NCBI RefSeq assembly: GCF_900601905.1
Contig: NZ_UWFA01000137.1
Location: 1-64,000 of the forward strand
DNA from: Pseudomonas viridiflava
GTDB lineage: Bacteria > Pseudomonadota > Gammaproteobacteria > Pseudomonadales > Pseudomonadaceae
Length of the DNA stretch: 64,000 bases
Reading direction: 5' to 3'
The notes under the pieces are model-generated. The model was not told the origin of the DNA, did no database searches, and was given only the letters and a program-made list of their open reading frames with translations. Position numbers and translations under genes: made by a program. Below, piece after piece: positions 8,274-17,473 of the stretch (position 1 is the first letter of the stretch; each line of letters opens with the position of its first letter).

Positions 8274-9479
8274 ATGAGTTTGAATTCACCTCGGCACCCT
8301 CACGCTGCCGTCATCGAAAACGACGAACACGCGTTGCGCGTTGCACGGGAACTGGCCGCGCTGTTCAAGCGCGAAAGCCTCGAACGGGATCGCGACCGGC
8401 GCTTGCCGCTGCAGGAACTGGAGCTGTTCAGCGCCTCAGGATTGTGGGGCATCAGCGTGCCCAAGGTGCACGGCGGCGCAGGCGTTTCCAATACCACCCT
8501 CGCCAATGTCATTCGTTTGATCTCTGCGGCCGACGCCTCGTTGGGGCAGATCCCGCAGAACCATTTCTATGCCTTGGAAGTGCTACGCGTGAACGGCAAT
8601 CCGGCGCAGCAAAAACGCTTGTACGCCGAAGCCCTCGCCGGTCTGCGCTTTGGTAACGCGCTGGCTGAGCTGGGCACCAAAACCGCTCATGACCGCACGA
8701 CCCGCCTCACCAGAGATGCTGCGGGATATCGCATCAATGGCCGTAAGTTTTATGCAACGGGAGCACTCTATGCCCAGCGTATTCCGACCTCGGTGATCGA
8801 TGAAAAGGGTGTCCAGCAGCTGGCTTTCGTACCGGCAACCAGCGAAGGCCTGACCGTCATCGACGACTGGAGTGGCTTTGGGCAACGCACCACCGGCAGC
8901 GGGTCGGTGTTGTTTGAAAACGTTTATGTCGACGCCAGCGATGTGGTGCCGTTTCAAAGTGCCTTCGAGCGCCCGACCACGGTTGGCCCCCTAGCGCAAA
9001 TTCTTCATGCTGCTATCGACACCGGCATCGCCCGCGCCGCCTTTGAAGACGCGCTGCATTTCGTGCGCACCCGCACCCGGCCATGGATCGACTCAGGCAT
9101 TGAAAAAGCCGTGGACGATCCATTGATCCTCAACAGTTTCGGCAAGCTGAGCGTTCGCCTGTACGCCGCCGAAGCGCTGCTGGATCGCGCCGGGGAAATC
9201 CTTGATCTCGCCCAGGCTGACAGCAACGCCCAGACCGTGGCCGCAGCCTCCATTGCGGTCGCCGAGGCCCGGGCCATCAGCACGCAGATTTCCCTTGCAG
9301 CGGGCAGCACGCTATTCGAGCTCGCTGGCAGCCAGGCCACTTTGGCTGAACACGGCCTTGATCGGCACTGGCGCAACGCTCGGGTCCACACCCTGCATGA
9401 CCCGGTGCGCTGGAAGTATCACGCCATCGGCGACTACTACCTCAACGAACAAAACCCTCCGCTGCGAGGGACCATCTGA
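8274..9479 (+). CDS. SfnB-family sulfur-acquisition oxidoreductase (second copy)
   Basis: Paralogue of the preceding gene, 401 residues, sharing 'SAADASLGQIPQNHF', 'DDWSGFGQRTTGSGSVLFE' and an identical 'DRHWRNARVHTLHDPVRWKY'. It has its own ribosome site (GGAGAAC about ten bases upstream) and its stop overlaps the start of the monooxygenase gene by one base, so the three genes are probably one transcript. The pair look like an old tandem duplication, because they differ widely outside the cofactor motifs. One may act on an organosulfur substrate directly and the other on a related compound; which is which is unknown. Confidence 0.85.
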   Translation: MSLNSPRHPHAAVIENDEHALRVARELAALFKRESLERDRDRRLPLQELELFSASGLWGISVPKVHGGAGVSNTTLANVIRLISAADASLGQIPQNHFYALEVLRVNGNPAQQKRLYAEALAGLRFGNALAELGTKTAHDRTTRLTRDAAGYRINGRKFYATGALYAQRIPTSVIDEKGVQQLAFVPATSEGLTVIDDWSGFGQRTTGSGSVLFENVYVDASDVVPFQSAFERPTTVGPLAQILHAAIDTGIARAAFEDALHFVRTRTRPWIDSGIEKAVDDPLILNSFGKLSVRLYAAEALLDRAGEILDLAQADSNAQTVAAASIAVAEARAISTQISLAAGSTLFELAGSQATLAEHGLDRHWRNARVHTLHDPVRWKYHAIGDYYLNEQNPPLRGTI

Positions 9480-10837
9480 TGGCCAGAAAAAAGATCCTGC
9501 TCAATGCTTTCAACATGAACTGCATTGGTCATATCAACCATGGCTTGTGGACCCATCCACGGGACAATTCGACGCAGTTCAACACCCTGGAATACTGGAC
9601 CGAACTCGCGCAGTTGCTGGAGCGCGGGTTGTTCGACGGGTTGTTCATCGCCGATATCGTCGGCGTGTATGACGTGTACCAGGACTCGGTAGACGTGACG
9701 CTCAGAGAATCCATCCAGCTGCCGGTGAATGATCCGCTGCTGCTGGTTTCGGCCATGGCGGCTGTCACAAAAAACCTCGGCTTCGGCCTGACCGCGAATC
9801 TTACCTACGAAGCGCCGTATCTTTTCGCACGCCGCATGTCGACGCTGGACCATTTGAGTCGCGGCCGGGTCGGCTGGAACATTGTCACCGGTTATCTGGA
9901 CAGCGCCGCCCGGGCCATGGGCCTTAGCCAGCAAGTCGAACACGACCGCCGCTACGATCAGGCCGACGAATACCTGCAAGTGCTCTACAAACTCTGGGAA
10001 GGCAGCTGGGAAGACGACGCGGTGATCAACGACCGTGAACAGCGGGTTTACGCCCAGCCGGATAAGGTCCACAAAGTTGAGCACAAGGGCGAGTTCTATC
10101 AGGTCGAGGGCTACCACCTGTGCGAACCCTCCACCCAACGCACGCCGGTGCTGTTTCAGGCAGGCAGCTCCGAGCGAGGCCTGCAGTTCGCGGGTCAGCA
10201 TGCCGAATGCGTGTTCATCAGCGGCCAGAACAAGACCTCGACCCGTGAGCAGGTGGACAAGGTTCGCGCCAGCGCCCTGGCCGCCGGGCGCAACCCGGAC
10301 GACATCAAGGTGTTCATGGGCCTGAACGTGATTGTCGGCAAAACCCAAGCCCAAGCGCGAGCCAGGCACGCCGAGTACCGTGAGTTCGCCAGCGCCGAGG
10401 CAGGGGTGGCGCACTTCTCAGCCTCCACCGGCATTGATTTTTCCCAATACGAGCTGGATGAGCCGATCCAGTACGTGAAAAGCAACGCCATTCAGTCAGC
10501 TACCAGAAACCTGAAAAACAATGACTGGACCCGACAAAAACTGCTCGATCAGCACGCCCTGGGTGGTCGCTATATCACCCTGATCGGCTCAGCAGAACAG
10601 GTCGCCGATGAGCTGGAATCCTGGATCGCCGAAACCGGCCTGGACGGCTTCAACCTGACCCGCATCGTTGCCCCGGAAAGCTACGTGGACTTCATCGATC
10701 TGGTGATCCCCGAGCTGCAACGCCGTGGCTCGTACAAAACTGCCTATGACAGCGGCAGCCTGCGCCAGAAGTTATTTCCGGAGGGCGGGGCGCGGTTGCC
10801 GGAGCGGCATGTGGGAGCCAGTTACAGACAGAAATAA
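9479..10837 (+). CDS. FMN-dependent monooxygenase of the NtaA/SnaA/DszA family
   Basis: Two-component flavin monooxygenase of the luciferase fold, which uses reduced FMN from a separate reductase. The 452-residue protein has 'ILLNAFNMNCIGHINHGLW', 'LLERGLFDGLFIADIVGVYD', 'LTANLTYEAPYLFARRMSTL', 'SRGRVGWNIVTGYLDSAARA' and 'GGRYITLIGSAEQVADELE', the standard blocks of dibenzothiophene-sulfone, nitrilotriacetate and dimethyl-sulfide monooxygenases. Placement between SfnB-like genes and a methionine-type importer suggests sulfur scavenging rather than chelate breakdown. No flavin reductase gene is adjacent, so a reductase encoded elsewhere must supply FMNH2. Confidence 0.85.
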   Translation: MARKKILLNAFNMNCIGHINHGLWTHPRDNSTQFNTLEYWTELAQLLERGLFDGLFIADIVGVYDVYQDSVDVTLRESIQLPVNDPLLLVSAMAAVTKNLGFGLTANLTYEAPYLFARRMSTLDHLSRGRVGWNIVTGYLDSAARAMGLSQQVEHDRRYDQADEYLQVLYKLWEGSWEDDAVINDREQRVYAQPDKVHKVEHKGEFYQVEGYHLCEPSTQRTPVLFQAGSSERGLQFAGQHAECVFISGQNKTSTREQVDKVRASALAAGRNPDDIKVFMGLNVIVGKTQAQARARHAEYREFASAEAGVAHFSASTGIDFSQYELDEPIQYVKSNAIQSATRNLKNNDWTRQKLLDQHALGGRYITLIGSAEQVADELESWIAETGLDGFNLTRIVAPESYVDFIDLVIPELQRRGSYKTAYDSGSLRQKLFPEGGARLPERHVGASYRQK

Positions 10838-10858
10838 AGCGCGACCGCTTCGCGCTCG

Positions 10859-10920
10859 TTCGCGGGCAAGCCTCGCTCCAACGGACACCGCCACCCGTTG
10901 GAGCGAGGCTTGCCCGCGAA
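10859..10920. repeat. REP element as a perfect 26-bp inverted repeat
   Basis: TTCGCGGGCAAGCCTCGCTC... at 10859-10884 is matched without a mismatch by its complement at 10895-10920, with only ten bases between. It is the tightest REP hairpin in the window and lies in the 139-base gap between the monooxygenase and metQ. It could protect or separate the two halves of the sulfur operon. Confidence 0.9.
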
Positions 10921-10976
10921 GAGGCCAGTACAAACAACACACAACTAAAACCTTGCAACACATCCGGACACTGACC

Positions 10977-11765
10977 ATGAAAAAACTCATCAGCACCCTG
11001 GCTTTGAGCCTGTTGACCCTCACCGTCCACGCCGCCGACGCGCCGCTCAAAGTCGGCACCACCGCTGCGTTTGCCATCCCGCTTGAGGCTGCAGTCGAAG
11101 AAGCCGGCAAGCAAGGCCTGAAGGTCGAGCTGGTGGAGTTTACCGACTGGATCGCACCCAACGTCAGCCTCGCGGCGGGTGACATCGACGTCAATTACTT
11201 CCAGCACATCCCGTTCCTGACCAACGCCAATGAGGCGGCAGGTACCAAACTGGTGCCGTTTGCGCCAGGCATCATCAATAACGTCGGCCTGTACTCCAAG
11301 AAATACAAAAGCTTCGACGAGCTCCCCACTGGCGCCACCGTGGCCATCGCCAACGATCCGATCAACAGCGGTCGCGGTTTGCAACTGCTGGCCAAGGCCG
11401 GTTTGATCACCCTCAAGCAGGGCGTCGGTTACAAGGCCACCGAAGAAGACATCACCGCCAACCCGAAAAAACTCAAACTGATCCAGGTCGAGGCCGTGCA
11501 ATTGGTGCGCGCCTATGACGACGCTGATCTGGTTCAGGGTTATCCGGCGTACATCCGTTTGTCGAAGACCTTCGATGCAGGCTCGGCGATCCTTTTTGAC
11601 GGCCTTGACCACCCGGAGTACGTCATCCAGTTCGTGATCAAACCCGAGAACAAAGGCGACCCGCGTCTGGCAAGGTTCATCGACATCTACCAGCACTCGC
11701 CGGTCGTGCGCGCGGCGCTGGACAAGGTCAATGGCAAGCTCTACCAAGCTGGCTGGGAAGGCTGA
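10977..11765 (+). CDS. metQ: Methionine-type ABC transporter substrate-binding protein
   Basis: Periplasmic binding protein of the NlpA/MetQ family, 262 residues. Residues 1-19 are a signal peptide ending 'TVHAA'. There is no lipobox cysteine, unlike many MetQ lipoproteins, so it should be a soluble periplasmic protein. Typical blocks follow: '[20 protein letters not shown]', '[20 protein letters not shown]', '[11 protein letters not shown]', '[20 protein letters not shown]'. It begins at ATG 10977; no strong ribosome site is visible. With the upstream sulfur enzymes, the substrate could be methionine, methionine sulfoxide or another organosulfur compound. Confidence 0.88.
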   Translation: MKKLISTLALSLLTLTVHAADAPLKVGTTAAFAIPLEAAVEEAGKQGLKVELVEFTDWIAPNVSLAAGDIDVNYFQHIPFLTNANEAAGTKLVPFAPGIINNVGLYSKKYKSFDELPTGATVAIANDPINSGRGLQLLAKAGLITLKQGVGYKATEEDITANPKKLKLIQVEAVQLVRAYDDADLVQGYPAYIRLSKTFDAGSAILFDGLDHPEYVIQFVIKPENKGDPRLARFIDIYQHSPVVRAALDKVNGKLYQAGWEG

Positions 11766-11766
11766 T

Positions 11767-12897
11767 ATGAATGCATCCGTGCAACGCCAACTGGCACTGG
11801 AACCCTCGCGCATAACGCGCTCTGCAGCACAGGCCGAACTGCACGCCGAACTGAACCGCGCCCACGTGCGCTTCATCAATCTGGGCAAGACTTACCAAGG
11901 CCGCCGAGGCCCTGTGGAGGCGCTGCAAAATATCGACCTGGCGATTCAGCGCGGCGAAGTTTTCGGGATTATCGGGCGCAGCGGCGCGGGCAAATCTTCG
12001 CTGACCCGCACCATCAATCGCCTGGAACAACCCAGCAGCGGCCGGGTGCTGATCGAGCAGACAGACATCGGCGAATTCAACGAGGACAAGCTCGTCGAGC
12101 TGCGCCGTCAGGTCGGCATGATCTTCCAGCACTTCAACCTGATGTCGGCAAAAACCGTGTGGCAGAACGTCGAGCTGCCGCTCAAGGTCGCGGGCGTGCC
12201 CAAGGAGCAGCGCCAGCGCAAAGTCAGCGAACTGCTGGAGCTGGTCGGTCTGCAAGATAAGCACACCGCCTATCCGGCGCAGCTCTCCGGTGGTCAGAAG
12301 CAACGCGTGGGCATCGCTCGCGCGCTGGTGCATGACCCGGCGATTCTGCTCTGTGACGAAGCCACTTCAGCGCTGGACCCGGAGACGACCCAGTCGATCC
12401 TCGGCCTGCTGCGCGAAATCAATCAGCGCCTGGGCCTGACCATCATTTTGATCACCCATGAGATGGCGGTGATCCGCGACATCTGCGACCGCGTTGTGGT
12501 GCTTGAGCAAGGTCGCGTGGTTGAGCAGGGGCCGGTCTGGCAGGTGTTTGGCAACCCGCAGCACGAAGTCAGCAAAACCTTGCTCGCGCCGTTGCAACAC
12601 GGTTTGCCGCAAGAGCTGCAGGCGCGGCTTTCAGCTCAACCGCAAAGCCCGGACGCCAAGGTGGTGCTGGACGTGCACTTTACCGGGCAAAGCGGCGAAG
12701 AGCCCGATCTGGCCGCGTTGTTCGCTGCGTTAGGCGGGCGGGTGAGTTTGCTGCAGGGCGGCGTCGAGCGCATTCAAGGCCACGCCCTCGGGCATCTGCT
12801 GCTGTCGGTGGCAGATTCGCCACAGAACGTTGAAGCATTGCTGGTCCAGGCGCGCAAACAGGCGCAACACGTGGAGGTACTGGGTTATGTGGTTTGA
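11767..12897 (+). CDS. metN: Methionine-type ABC transporter ATP-binding protein
   Basis: ATPase of the MetNIQ importer, 376 residues. Walker A GRSGAGKS is at 70-77, signature LSGGQ at 173-177, Walker B '[14 protein letters not shown]' after it and the H-loop 'LITHEMAV'. After residue about 295 comes the C-terminal NIL domain, which in MetN binds methionine and inhibits transport. There is also an N-terminal extension of about 30 residues before the ABC fold. The gene starts one base after the metQ stop and overlaps metI by 11 bases. Confidence 0.9.
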   Translation: MNASVQRQLALEPSRITRSAAQAELHAELNRAHVRFINLGKTYQGRRGPVEALQNIDLAIQRGEVFGIIGRSGAGKSSLTRTINRLEQPSSGRVLIEQTDIGEFNEDKLVELRRQVGMIFQHFNLMSAKTVWQNVELPLKVAGVPKEQRQRKVSELLELVGLQDKHTAYPAQLSGGQKQRVGIARALVHDPAILLCDEATSALDPETTQSILGLLREINQRLGLTIILITHEMAVIRDICDRVVVLEQGRVVEQGPVWQVFGNPQHEVSKTLLAPLQHGLPQELQARLSAQPQSPDAKVVLDVHFTGQSGEEPDLAALFAALGGRVSLLQGGVERIQGHALGHLLLSVADSPQNVEALLVQARKQAQHVEVLGYVV

Positions 12898-13531
12898 TCG
12901 CTTGCTGCAAGGCGCCATCGATACCTTCCTGATGGTCGGCGTGTCGTCACTGATCGCCCTGATACTGGGCATCCCGCTGGCAGTGATTCTGGTCACCAGC
13001 GGCAAGGGCGGGATTTATCAGGCACCCGTCCTCAATCAAGTGCTGGGCGGCTTCGTCAATCTGTTCCGCTCGATCCCGTTTCTGATTCTGATGGTGGCGC
13101 TGATCCCTTTCACCCGGATGATCGTCGGCACCACCTATGGCGTCTGGGCAGCCGTGGTGCCGCTGACCATCGCGGCTACGCCGTTCTTTGCACGTATCGC
13201 CGAAGTCAGCCTGCGGGAGGTCGATCACGGCCTGATCGAAGCGGCGCAGGCCATGGGTTGCCGACGCTGGCACATCGTCTGGCACGTACTGCTGCCTGAA
13301 GCGCTGCCGGGGATTGTTGGCGGCTTCACTATCACGCTGGTCACGATGATCAATTCCTCGGCCATGGCCGGTGCGATTGGCGCAGGCGGGCTGGGGGATA
13401 TCGCCTATCGCTACGGCTACCAGCGCTTCGACAGCCAGGTGATGCTGACCGTGATCGTGCTGCTGGTGATTCTGGTGGCAGTAATCCAACTGGGCGGCGA
13501 TCGTCTGGCCAAGGGTCTGAATAAGCGCTGA
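12887..13531 (+). CDS. metI: Methionine-type ABC transporter permease
   Basis: Inner-membrane permease of 214 residues with about five membrane segments ('[20 protein letters not shown]', '[18 protein letters not shown]') and the coupling loop '[20 protein letters not shown]'. The start at 12887 lies inside the end of metN, which fits translational coupling. It ends the transporter unit; the next gene is an unrelated methyltransferase 41 bases on. Confidence 0.92.
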   Translation: MWFDRLLQGAIDTFLMVGVSSLIALILGIPLAVILVTSGKGGIYQAPVLNQVLGGFVNLFRSIPFLILMVALIPFTRMIVGTTYGVWAAVVPLTIAATPFFARIAEVSLREVDHGLIEAAQAMGCRRWHIVWHVLLPEALPGIVGGFTITLVTMINSSAMAGAIGAGGLGDIAYRYGYQRFDSQVMLTVIVLLVILVAVIQLGGDRLAKGLNKR

Positions 13532-13572
13532 GTGGGGTATATTCGACGCCTCATTGCTCATACAGACCTGCC

Positions 13573-14199
13573 ATGAAGCTCGAAGCCCAAGACCTCGCCC
13601 AGATCACCGACACCACCCTCGACCACTACAACCAGGTGGCCGAGGACTTTCGCGAAGGCACCCGTGACCACGACGTCAGCCAGAACATTGCCGCGCTGCT
13701 GCGCCATATCGAAGGCCAGGTGCCGTGGCAGATTCTGGATTTCGGCTGCGGGCCGGGGCGCGATCTGAAAACCTTCAGCGCCATGGGCCATGTGGCAGTG
13801 GGGCTTGATGGCTCCGAGCGCTTTGCCGAAATGGCCCGCGCCGAGACGGGTTGCGAAGTCTGGCAGCAGAACTTTCTGCAGCTGGACCTGCCCGCCGAAC
13901 GTTTCGACGGCATCTTCGCCAACGCGGTATTGTTCCACGTGCCCAAGCAGGAACTGCCAAGGGTGCTGGCGCAATTGCACGCCACCCTCAAGCCCGGCGG
14001 CGTGCTGTTCAGCTCCAACCCGCGAGGCGACAACCGGGAAGGCTGGAACGGCCCGCGTTACGGCTCATACCATGACCTGGATGCGTGGCAAGAACTGCTC
14101 GGCGCGGCAGGCTTTGTCGAACGGGAACACTACTACCGCCCGACAGGATTGCCGAGGGAACAGCAGCCTTGGTTGGCGAGTGTGTGGCGTAAGGGCTGA
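13573..14199 (+). CDS. Class I SAM-dependent methyltransferase
   Basis: A soluble 208-residue methyltransferase of unknown substrate. Motif I 'ILDFGCGPGRDLKTFSAMGH' is the SAM glycine loop, followed by 'VGLDGSERFAEMAR' (acidic residue of motif II), 'FDGIFANAVLFHVPKQELP' (motif IV) and 'LHATLKPGGVLFSSNPRGD' (motif VI). It resembles UbiE/Tam-like methyltransferases. It follows metI closely, but the link to sulfur metabolism is only positional. Two REP pairs follow it. Confidence 0.8.
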   Translation: MKLEAQDLAQITDTTLDHYNQVAEDFREGTRDHDVSQNIAALLRHIEGQVPWQILDFGCGPGRDLKTFSAMGHVAVGLDGSERFAEMARAETGCEVWQQNFLQLDLPAERFDGIFANAVLFHVPKQELPRVLAQLHATLKPGGVLFSSNPRGDNREGWNGPRYGSYHDLDAWQELLGAAGFVEREHYYRPTGLPREQQPWLASVWRKG

Positions 14200-14231
14200 C
14201 GGCAAACCATAAACCTGGAGGAGTCGCTAAT

Positions 14232-14322
14232 CCGTTGGAGCCGGGCTTGCCCGCGAAGAACGATAACGCGAGTGTCTGACTAACCGCGTCGCCTTATTCG
14301 CGGGCAAGCCTCGCTCCAACGG
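14232..14322. repeat. REP pair after the methyltransferase
   Basis: CCGTTGGAGCCGGGCTTGCC at the left and its inverted partner ending GCTCCAACGG at the right, about 40 bases apart. This is the classic arrangement of two REP units facing each other. Confidence 0.85.
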
Positions 14323-14338
14323 GGATCGGATTTCCAAT

Positions 14339-14425
14339 GTGGGAGCCGGGCTTGCCCGCGATAAGGCTGGACGCGATCAACCCGATGTATGCGCTGGCCT
14401 TATCGCGAGCAAGCTCGGCTCCCAC
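14339..14425. repeat. Second REP pair in the same gap
   Basis: GTGGGAGCCGGGCTTGCCCG at the left is paired with an inverted copy ending GGCTCCCAC. Together with the previous pair it fills the 288-base gap between the methyltransferase and the convergent hemolysin-III gene. Nothing else is seen there. Confidence 0.85.
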
Positions 14426-14487
14426 AGGTACATTGGCGGGCAAGGTGCACAGCCATCCCGGTCGCGCCTGAATGTCCGGCGTTGCCT

Positions 14488-15105
14488 TCACACCACATAA
14501 AAACAGATCGCCACAAAGTGCAGCAAACTCCCGGCGATCACGAATAAATGCCAGATGCCGTGCCAGTGGCGAAAACGGGTGTCGTAGGCAAAGAAAATGA
14601 TCCCGATGGTGTACAGCGCGCCACCGGCGGCCAGCCAGGTAAAACCTGCCGTGCCAAGCGCCGCGATCAACGGTTTGATCGCCACCAGCACGATCCAGCC
14701 CATCACCGCGTAGATCACGATCGACATGATTCGGGCTTCGGAGCGCGGTTTGATTTCCTGCAAAATGCCGATCACTGCCAACCCCCAGACCACGCCAAAC
14801 AGGGTCCAGCCCCAGGGCCCGCGCAAGGTCACCAGACAGAACGGTGTGTAGCTGCCAGCGATCAACAGATAGATCGAAAAGTGATCAACCTTCTGCATGA
14901 TCACCTTCGCCCGACCGCGCACGCTGTGGTACACCGTTGAAGCGCTGTACAGCGCCACCAGCGTCACCCCATAAATCGCCATGCTGACGATCTTCCACAC
15001 ATCGCCCTGCAGGCTGGCCATCACCAACAGCCAGATCGCACCGACAAACGCCAACACCGCGCCGACCAGATGCGACCAGGCGTTGAATTTTTCTCCGTAA
15101 TACAT
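14488..15105 (-). CDS. Hemolysin III / TrhA family membrane protein
   Basis: Seven-pass inner-membrane protein of the progestin-and-adipoQ-receptor superfamily, thought to act in membrane homeostasis. The 205 residues include 'MYYGEKFNAWSHLVGAVLAF', 'YSASTVYHSVRG' (metal-site Ser-x-x-x-His), 'DHFSIYLLIAGSYTPF' (Asp) and the final 'HWHGIWHLFVIAGSLLHFVA' with the conserved histidine pair. I start it at ATG 15105, which has a GAGG upstream; a start at 15174 would add 23 arginine-rich residues not found in the family. Despite the name, evidence for haemolysis in this family is weak. Confidence 0.88.
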   Translation of the reverse strand: MYYGEKFNAWSHLVGAVLAFVGAIWLLVMASLQGDVWKIVSMAIYGVTLVALYSASTVYHSVRGRAKVIMQKVDHFSIYLLIAGSYTPFCLVTLRGPWGWTLFGVVWGLAVIGILQEIKPRSEARIMSIVIYAVMGWIVLVAIKPLIAALGTAGFTWLAAGGALYTIGIIFFAYDTRFRHWHGIWHLFVIAGSLLHFVAICFYVV

Positions 15106-15245
15106 TCCTACACTACCTCGTTGGCCTGAACCGCTGCGCAAGGCTCTAGGTTGAGGACGTAAAGCGCAAGGCATGGTTTATTTATTGCAGCTAGCCACGC
15201 TCGATCTGTGCACAATCGGGGCACTCCAACAAGAAGCCTCACGAC

Positions 15246-16166
15246 ATGCAAATCGACGATGAGTTGACCCTCAAGAAGCTGGAAATATTCCTCGCCTTCA
15301 TGCGCACTGGCAATCTGACCAAAGCGGCTGCCGACCTGCAGACCAGTAACGTCAGCGTACATCGGGCGATTCATTCGCTGGAAAGTGCCTTGCGCTGCCC
15401 GCTATTCAAGCACGAAGGGCGTAACCTGACGCCGCTGGAAAGCGCCTATGTGCTGGAGGAGCGGGCTCAGAAGCTGATTCAGGATGTGCTCGCCACCGTG
15501 GAGCTGACTCGCCAGGCTGCGGGGTTTTCAGCGGCGCGCTTCAAGCTTGGCTCGCTGTATTCGCTGACGGTCAAGACCGTGCCCCAGCTGATCATGGGCC
15601 TGAAAATCCGCCGCAGCGAGCTCAATATCGACCTGATCATGGGCTCCAATATCGACCTGTTCTACAAGCTCAAGAACATGGAAGTGGATGCGATCCTGGT
15701 GTCACTGGACGAGAGCGTCAACGACCCGGACTGCGAGCATCTGGCACTGTTTTCTGACGACATCTTCCTCGCGGTGCCCGCCGATTCGCCGTTCTCGCAG
15801 CACAGCGAAGTGGACCTGAGTGATCTGCGCGAGGCAACGTTCATTACCCTGACGCAAGGCTTTGCCACTCATCGTGACGGTGTGCAGGTGTTCAGACAGG
15901 CAGGCTTCGAGCCTAAAGTGGCAATGCAGGTCAACGACATCTTCACCCTGCTGAGCATGGTCAGCTCAGGCGTGGGCTTTGCGCTGCTGCCCGGGCGCAT
16001 CGCTGCGGTGTACGAAAACCGGGTCAAGCTGATCCCGCTGCAGCCGCGTTACCGCATGCAACAGCACATCGGCGTAGTGTTTCTCAAATCCAGAGAGCGG
16101 GATCCAAACCTGTTGGCGTTGATTGCCGAATGCCGGATGTATTCAAATCGATTGGCCGCCGATTAA
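15246..16166 (+). CDS. mdcR: LysR-type regulator of malonate utilisation
   Basis: 306-residue LysR regulator: winged helix 'LTLKKLEIFLAFMRTGNLTK' through 'VSVHRAIHSLESALRCPLF' at residues 8-56, then a periplasmic-binding-like effector domain from about 95. It lies tail to tail with the mad/mdc operon, as in other Pseudomonas malonate clusters, so it is most probably MdcR, activating the operon with malonate. 'SSGVGFALLPGRIAAVYENR' is the usual LysR C-terminal block. Its target promoter should be upstream of mdcA, near 23534-23737. Confidence 0.85.
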   Translation: MQIDDELTLKKLEIFLAFMRTGNLTKAAADLQTSNVSVHRAIHSLESALRCPLFKHEGRNLTPLESAYVLEERAQKLIQDVLATVELTRQAAGFSAARFKLGSLYSLTVKTVPQLIMGLKIRRSELNIDLIMGSNIDLFYKLKNMEVDAILVSLDESVNDPDCEHLALFSDDIFLAVPADSPFSQHSEVDLSDLREATFITLTQGFATHRDGVQVFRQAGFEPKVAMQVNDIFTLLSMVSSGVGFALLPGRIAAVYENRVKLIPLQPRYRMQQHIGVVFLKSRERDPNLLALIAECRMYSNRLAAD

Positions 16167-16217
16167 CGGCGTGTGGGGAGCGGCCCGGACAAGGCGCCGC
16201 TCCGACCGGCCTGTGCG

Positions 16218-16982
16218 TTACCCGATGATCCCGCGCATGATGAGGTACAACAGCGACGGGCCAAGCAGGCAGCCCAGCGCGGTGTAAAACGCCGCTGTCA
16301 GGCAGCCGTATGGGACCAGCTTCGGATCGGTTGCCGCCAACCCACCCGCCACGCCACTTGAAGTGCCCATCAGTCCACCGAAGATCACAGCGCTACGAGG
16401 ATTGTTCAAGCCAATGAATGGCGCCACGAAGGGTGTCATCACCATGACCAGAATCGCCTTGATCAGCCCGGCTGCAATCGACAGCGCCATGACTTCCGAA
16501 CTTGCACCGATAGCCGCCCCGGTCACCGGCCCGACGATGTAGGTCACGGCACCAGCACCAATGGTGGTCAGGCTGACCGCGTCGGTGTAACCAAAGGCCA
16601 TCGCCACACCGACTCCGGCAATGAACGACGTCCCGACGCCCACAAATAACGAGAACACGCCCACATATCCGGCACGCTTGAGCTCTTCGACACTGACGCC
16701 GAAAGCGGTCGCCACAATGGCGAAGTCTCGCAGCATCGCGCCGCCCAGCAGACCGATACCCGCCAGCAACGGAATATCAACGATACCCTTGCTGCCACCT
16801 GTCACGGCACCGCCGATATAAGAAAGCACCAGCCCCAGCAGGATGGCGATAGCCGAGCCATGCAGCCGCCCTTTGGTGAACGTATTGGAGATCCAGTAGG
16901 AGATCCACATCGTGATGCCGACAATGGCGAAGCCACTGATCAAACCGTAACCGGTAATGGTTTTAATCATCGCGTCGTACAT
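16218..16982 (-). CDS. madM: Malonate transporter subunit MadM
   Basis: Larger subunit of the MadLM malonate importer, an integral membrane protein with many glycine-rich segments ('GLISGFAIVGITMWISYWIS', 'GAGAVTYIVGPVTGAAIGAS', 'FGGLMGTSSGVAGGLAATDP'). From ATG 16982 it is 254 residues; a GTG nine bases earlier overlaps the madL stop and is a possible start. An AGGG site lies about ten bases before the ATG. It forms one unit with madL. Confidence 0.88.
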   Translation of the reverse strand: MYDAMIKTITGYGLISGFAIVGITMWISYWISNTFTKGRLHGSAIAILLGLVLSYIGGAVTGGSKGIVDIPLLAGIGLLGGAMLRDFAIVATAFGVSVEELKRAGYVGVFSLFVGVGTSFIAGVGVAMAFGYTDAVSLTTIGAGAVTYIVGPVTGAAIGASSEVMALSIAAGLIKAILVMVMTPFVAPFIGLNNPRSAVIFGGLMGTSSGVAGGLAATDPKLVPYGCLTAAFYTALGCLLGPSLLYLIMRGIIG

Positions 16983-16987
16983 GGCAC

Positions 16988-17386
16988 TCACCCTACTGTC
17001 TTGGTGGGGGCGGTAGCCTGACTGTCCGGCTGCTTATTGCCCATTCGGGTCAGCACCGGCACCAGCGCGAAGGCAATGACCACCGCCAGCGTGCCTGCAA
17101 TGATCGCCATTGGCCCGCCCTTGAGTGCGCCATATACGTTTTGCTGAGCGGCCATGGCGACCACGATGGGGATATAAACCGCGCTCCAGAATTCGACGCC
17201 TTTGGCGGAGGTGCTATCGAACAGCCCCCGTTTACCCAGATAGCTGCCAAGCCCGATCAGCAGCAGCATGGCGATGCCAACCCCGCCAACGTTGGCAGGC
17301 ACGCCAATCATTTTGCCCAGCAGCTCACCGATAAACACACCGGCCAGAGTACAGAAAGCGAGAAACGCCACACCGTAGATAATCAT
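16988..17386 (-). CDS. madL: Malonate transporter subunit MadL
   Basis: Small membrane subunit of 132 residues with four hydrophobic segments, including 'VAFLAFCTLAGVFIGELLGK' and 'FWSAVYIPIVVAMAAQQNVY', as in MadL of Malonomonas and Pseudomonas. It starts at ATG 17386 behind GAGGAA and lies between mdcH and madM in the same direction. The 87-base gap to mdcH may hold a secondary promoter. Confidence 0.88.
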   Translation of the reverse strand: MIIYGVAFLAFCTLAGVFIGELLGKMIGVPANVGGVGIAMLLLIGLGSYLGKRGLFDSTSAKGVEFWSAVYIPIVVAMAAQQNVYGALKGGPMAIIAGTLAVVIAFALVPVLTRMGNKQPDSQATAPTKTVG

Positions 17387-17473
17387 TATTGTTATTCCTC
17401 AGTTTGCTTTACGAAGTTGTTGTTCTTGTTGTTGTCAGAAACTGTTCTTGCACCTTCGAAACAGCAGTGGGCT

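Noticed and set aside
14232..14425. CRISPR-like repeats
   Set aside because: The units are inverted REP palindromes with unequal spacers, not direct repeats with unique spacers.
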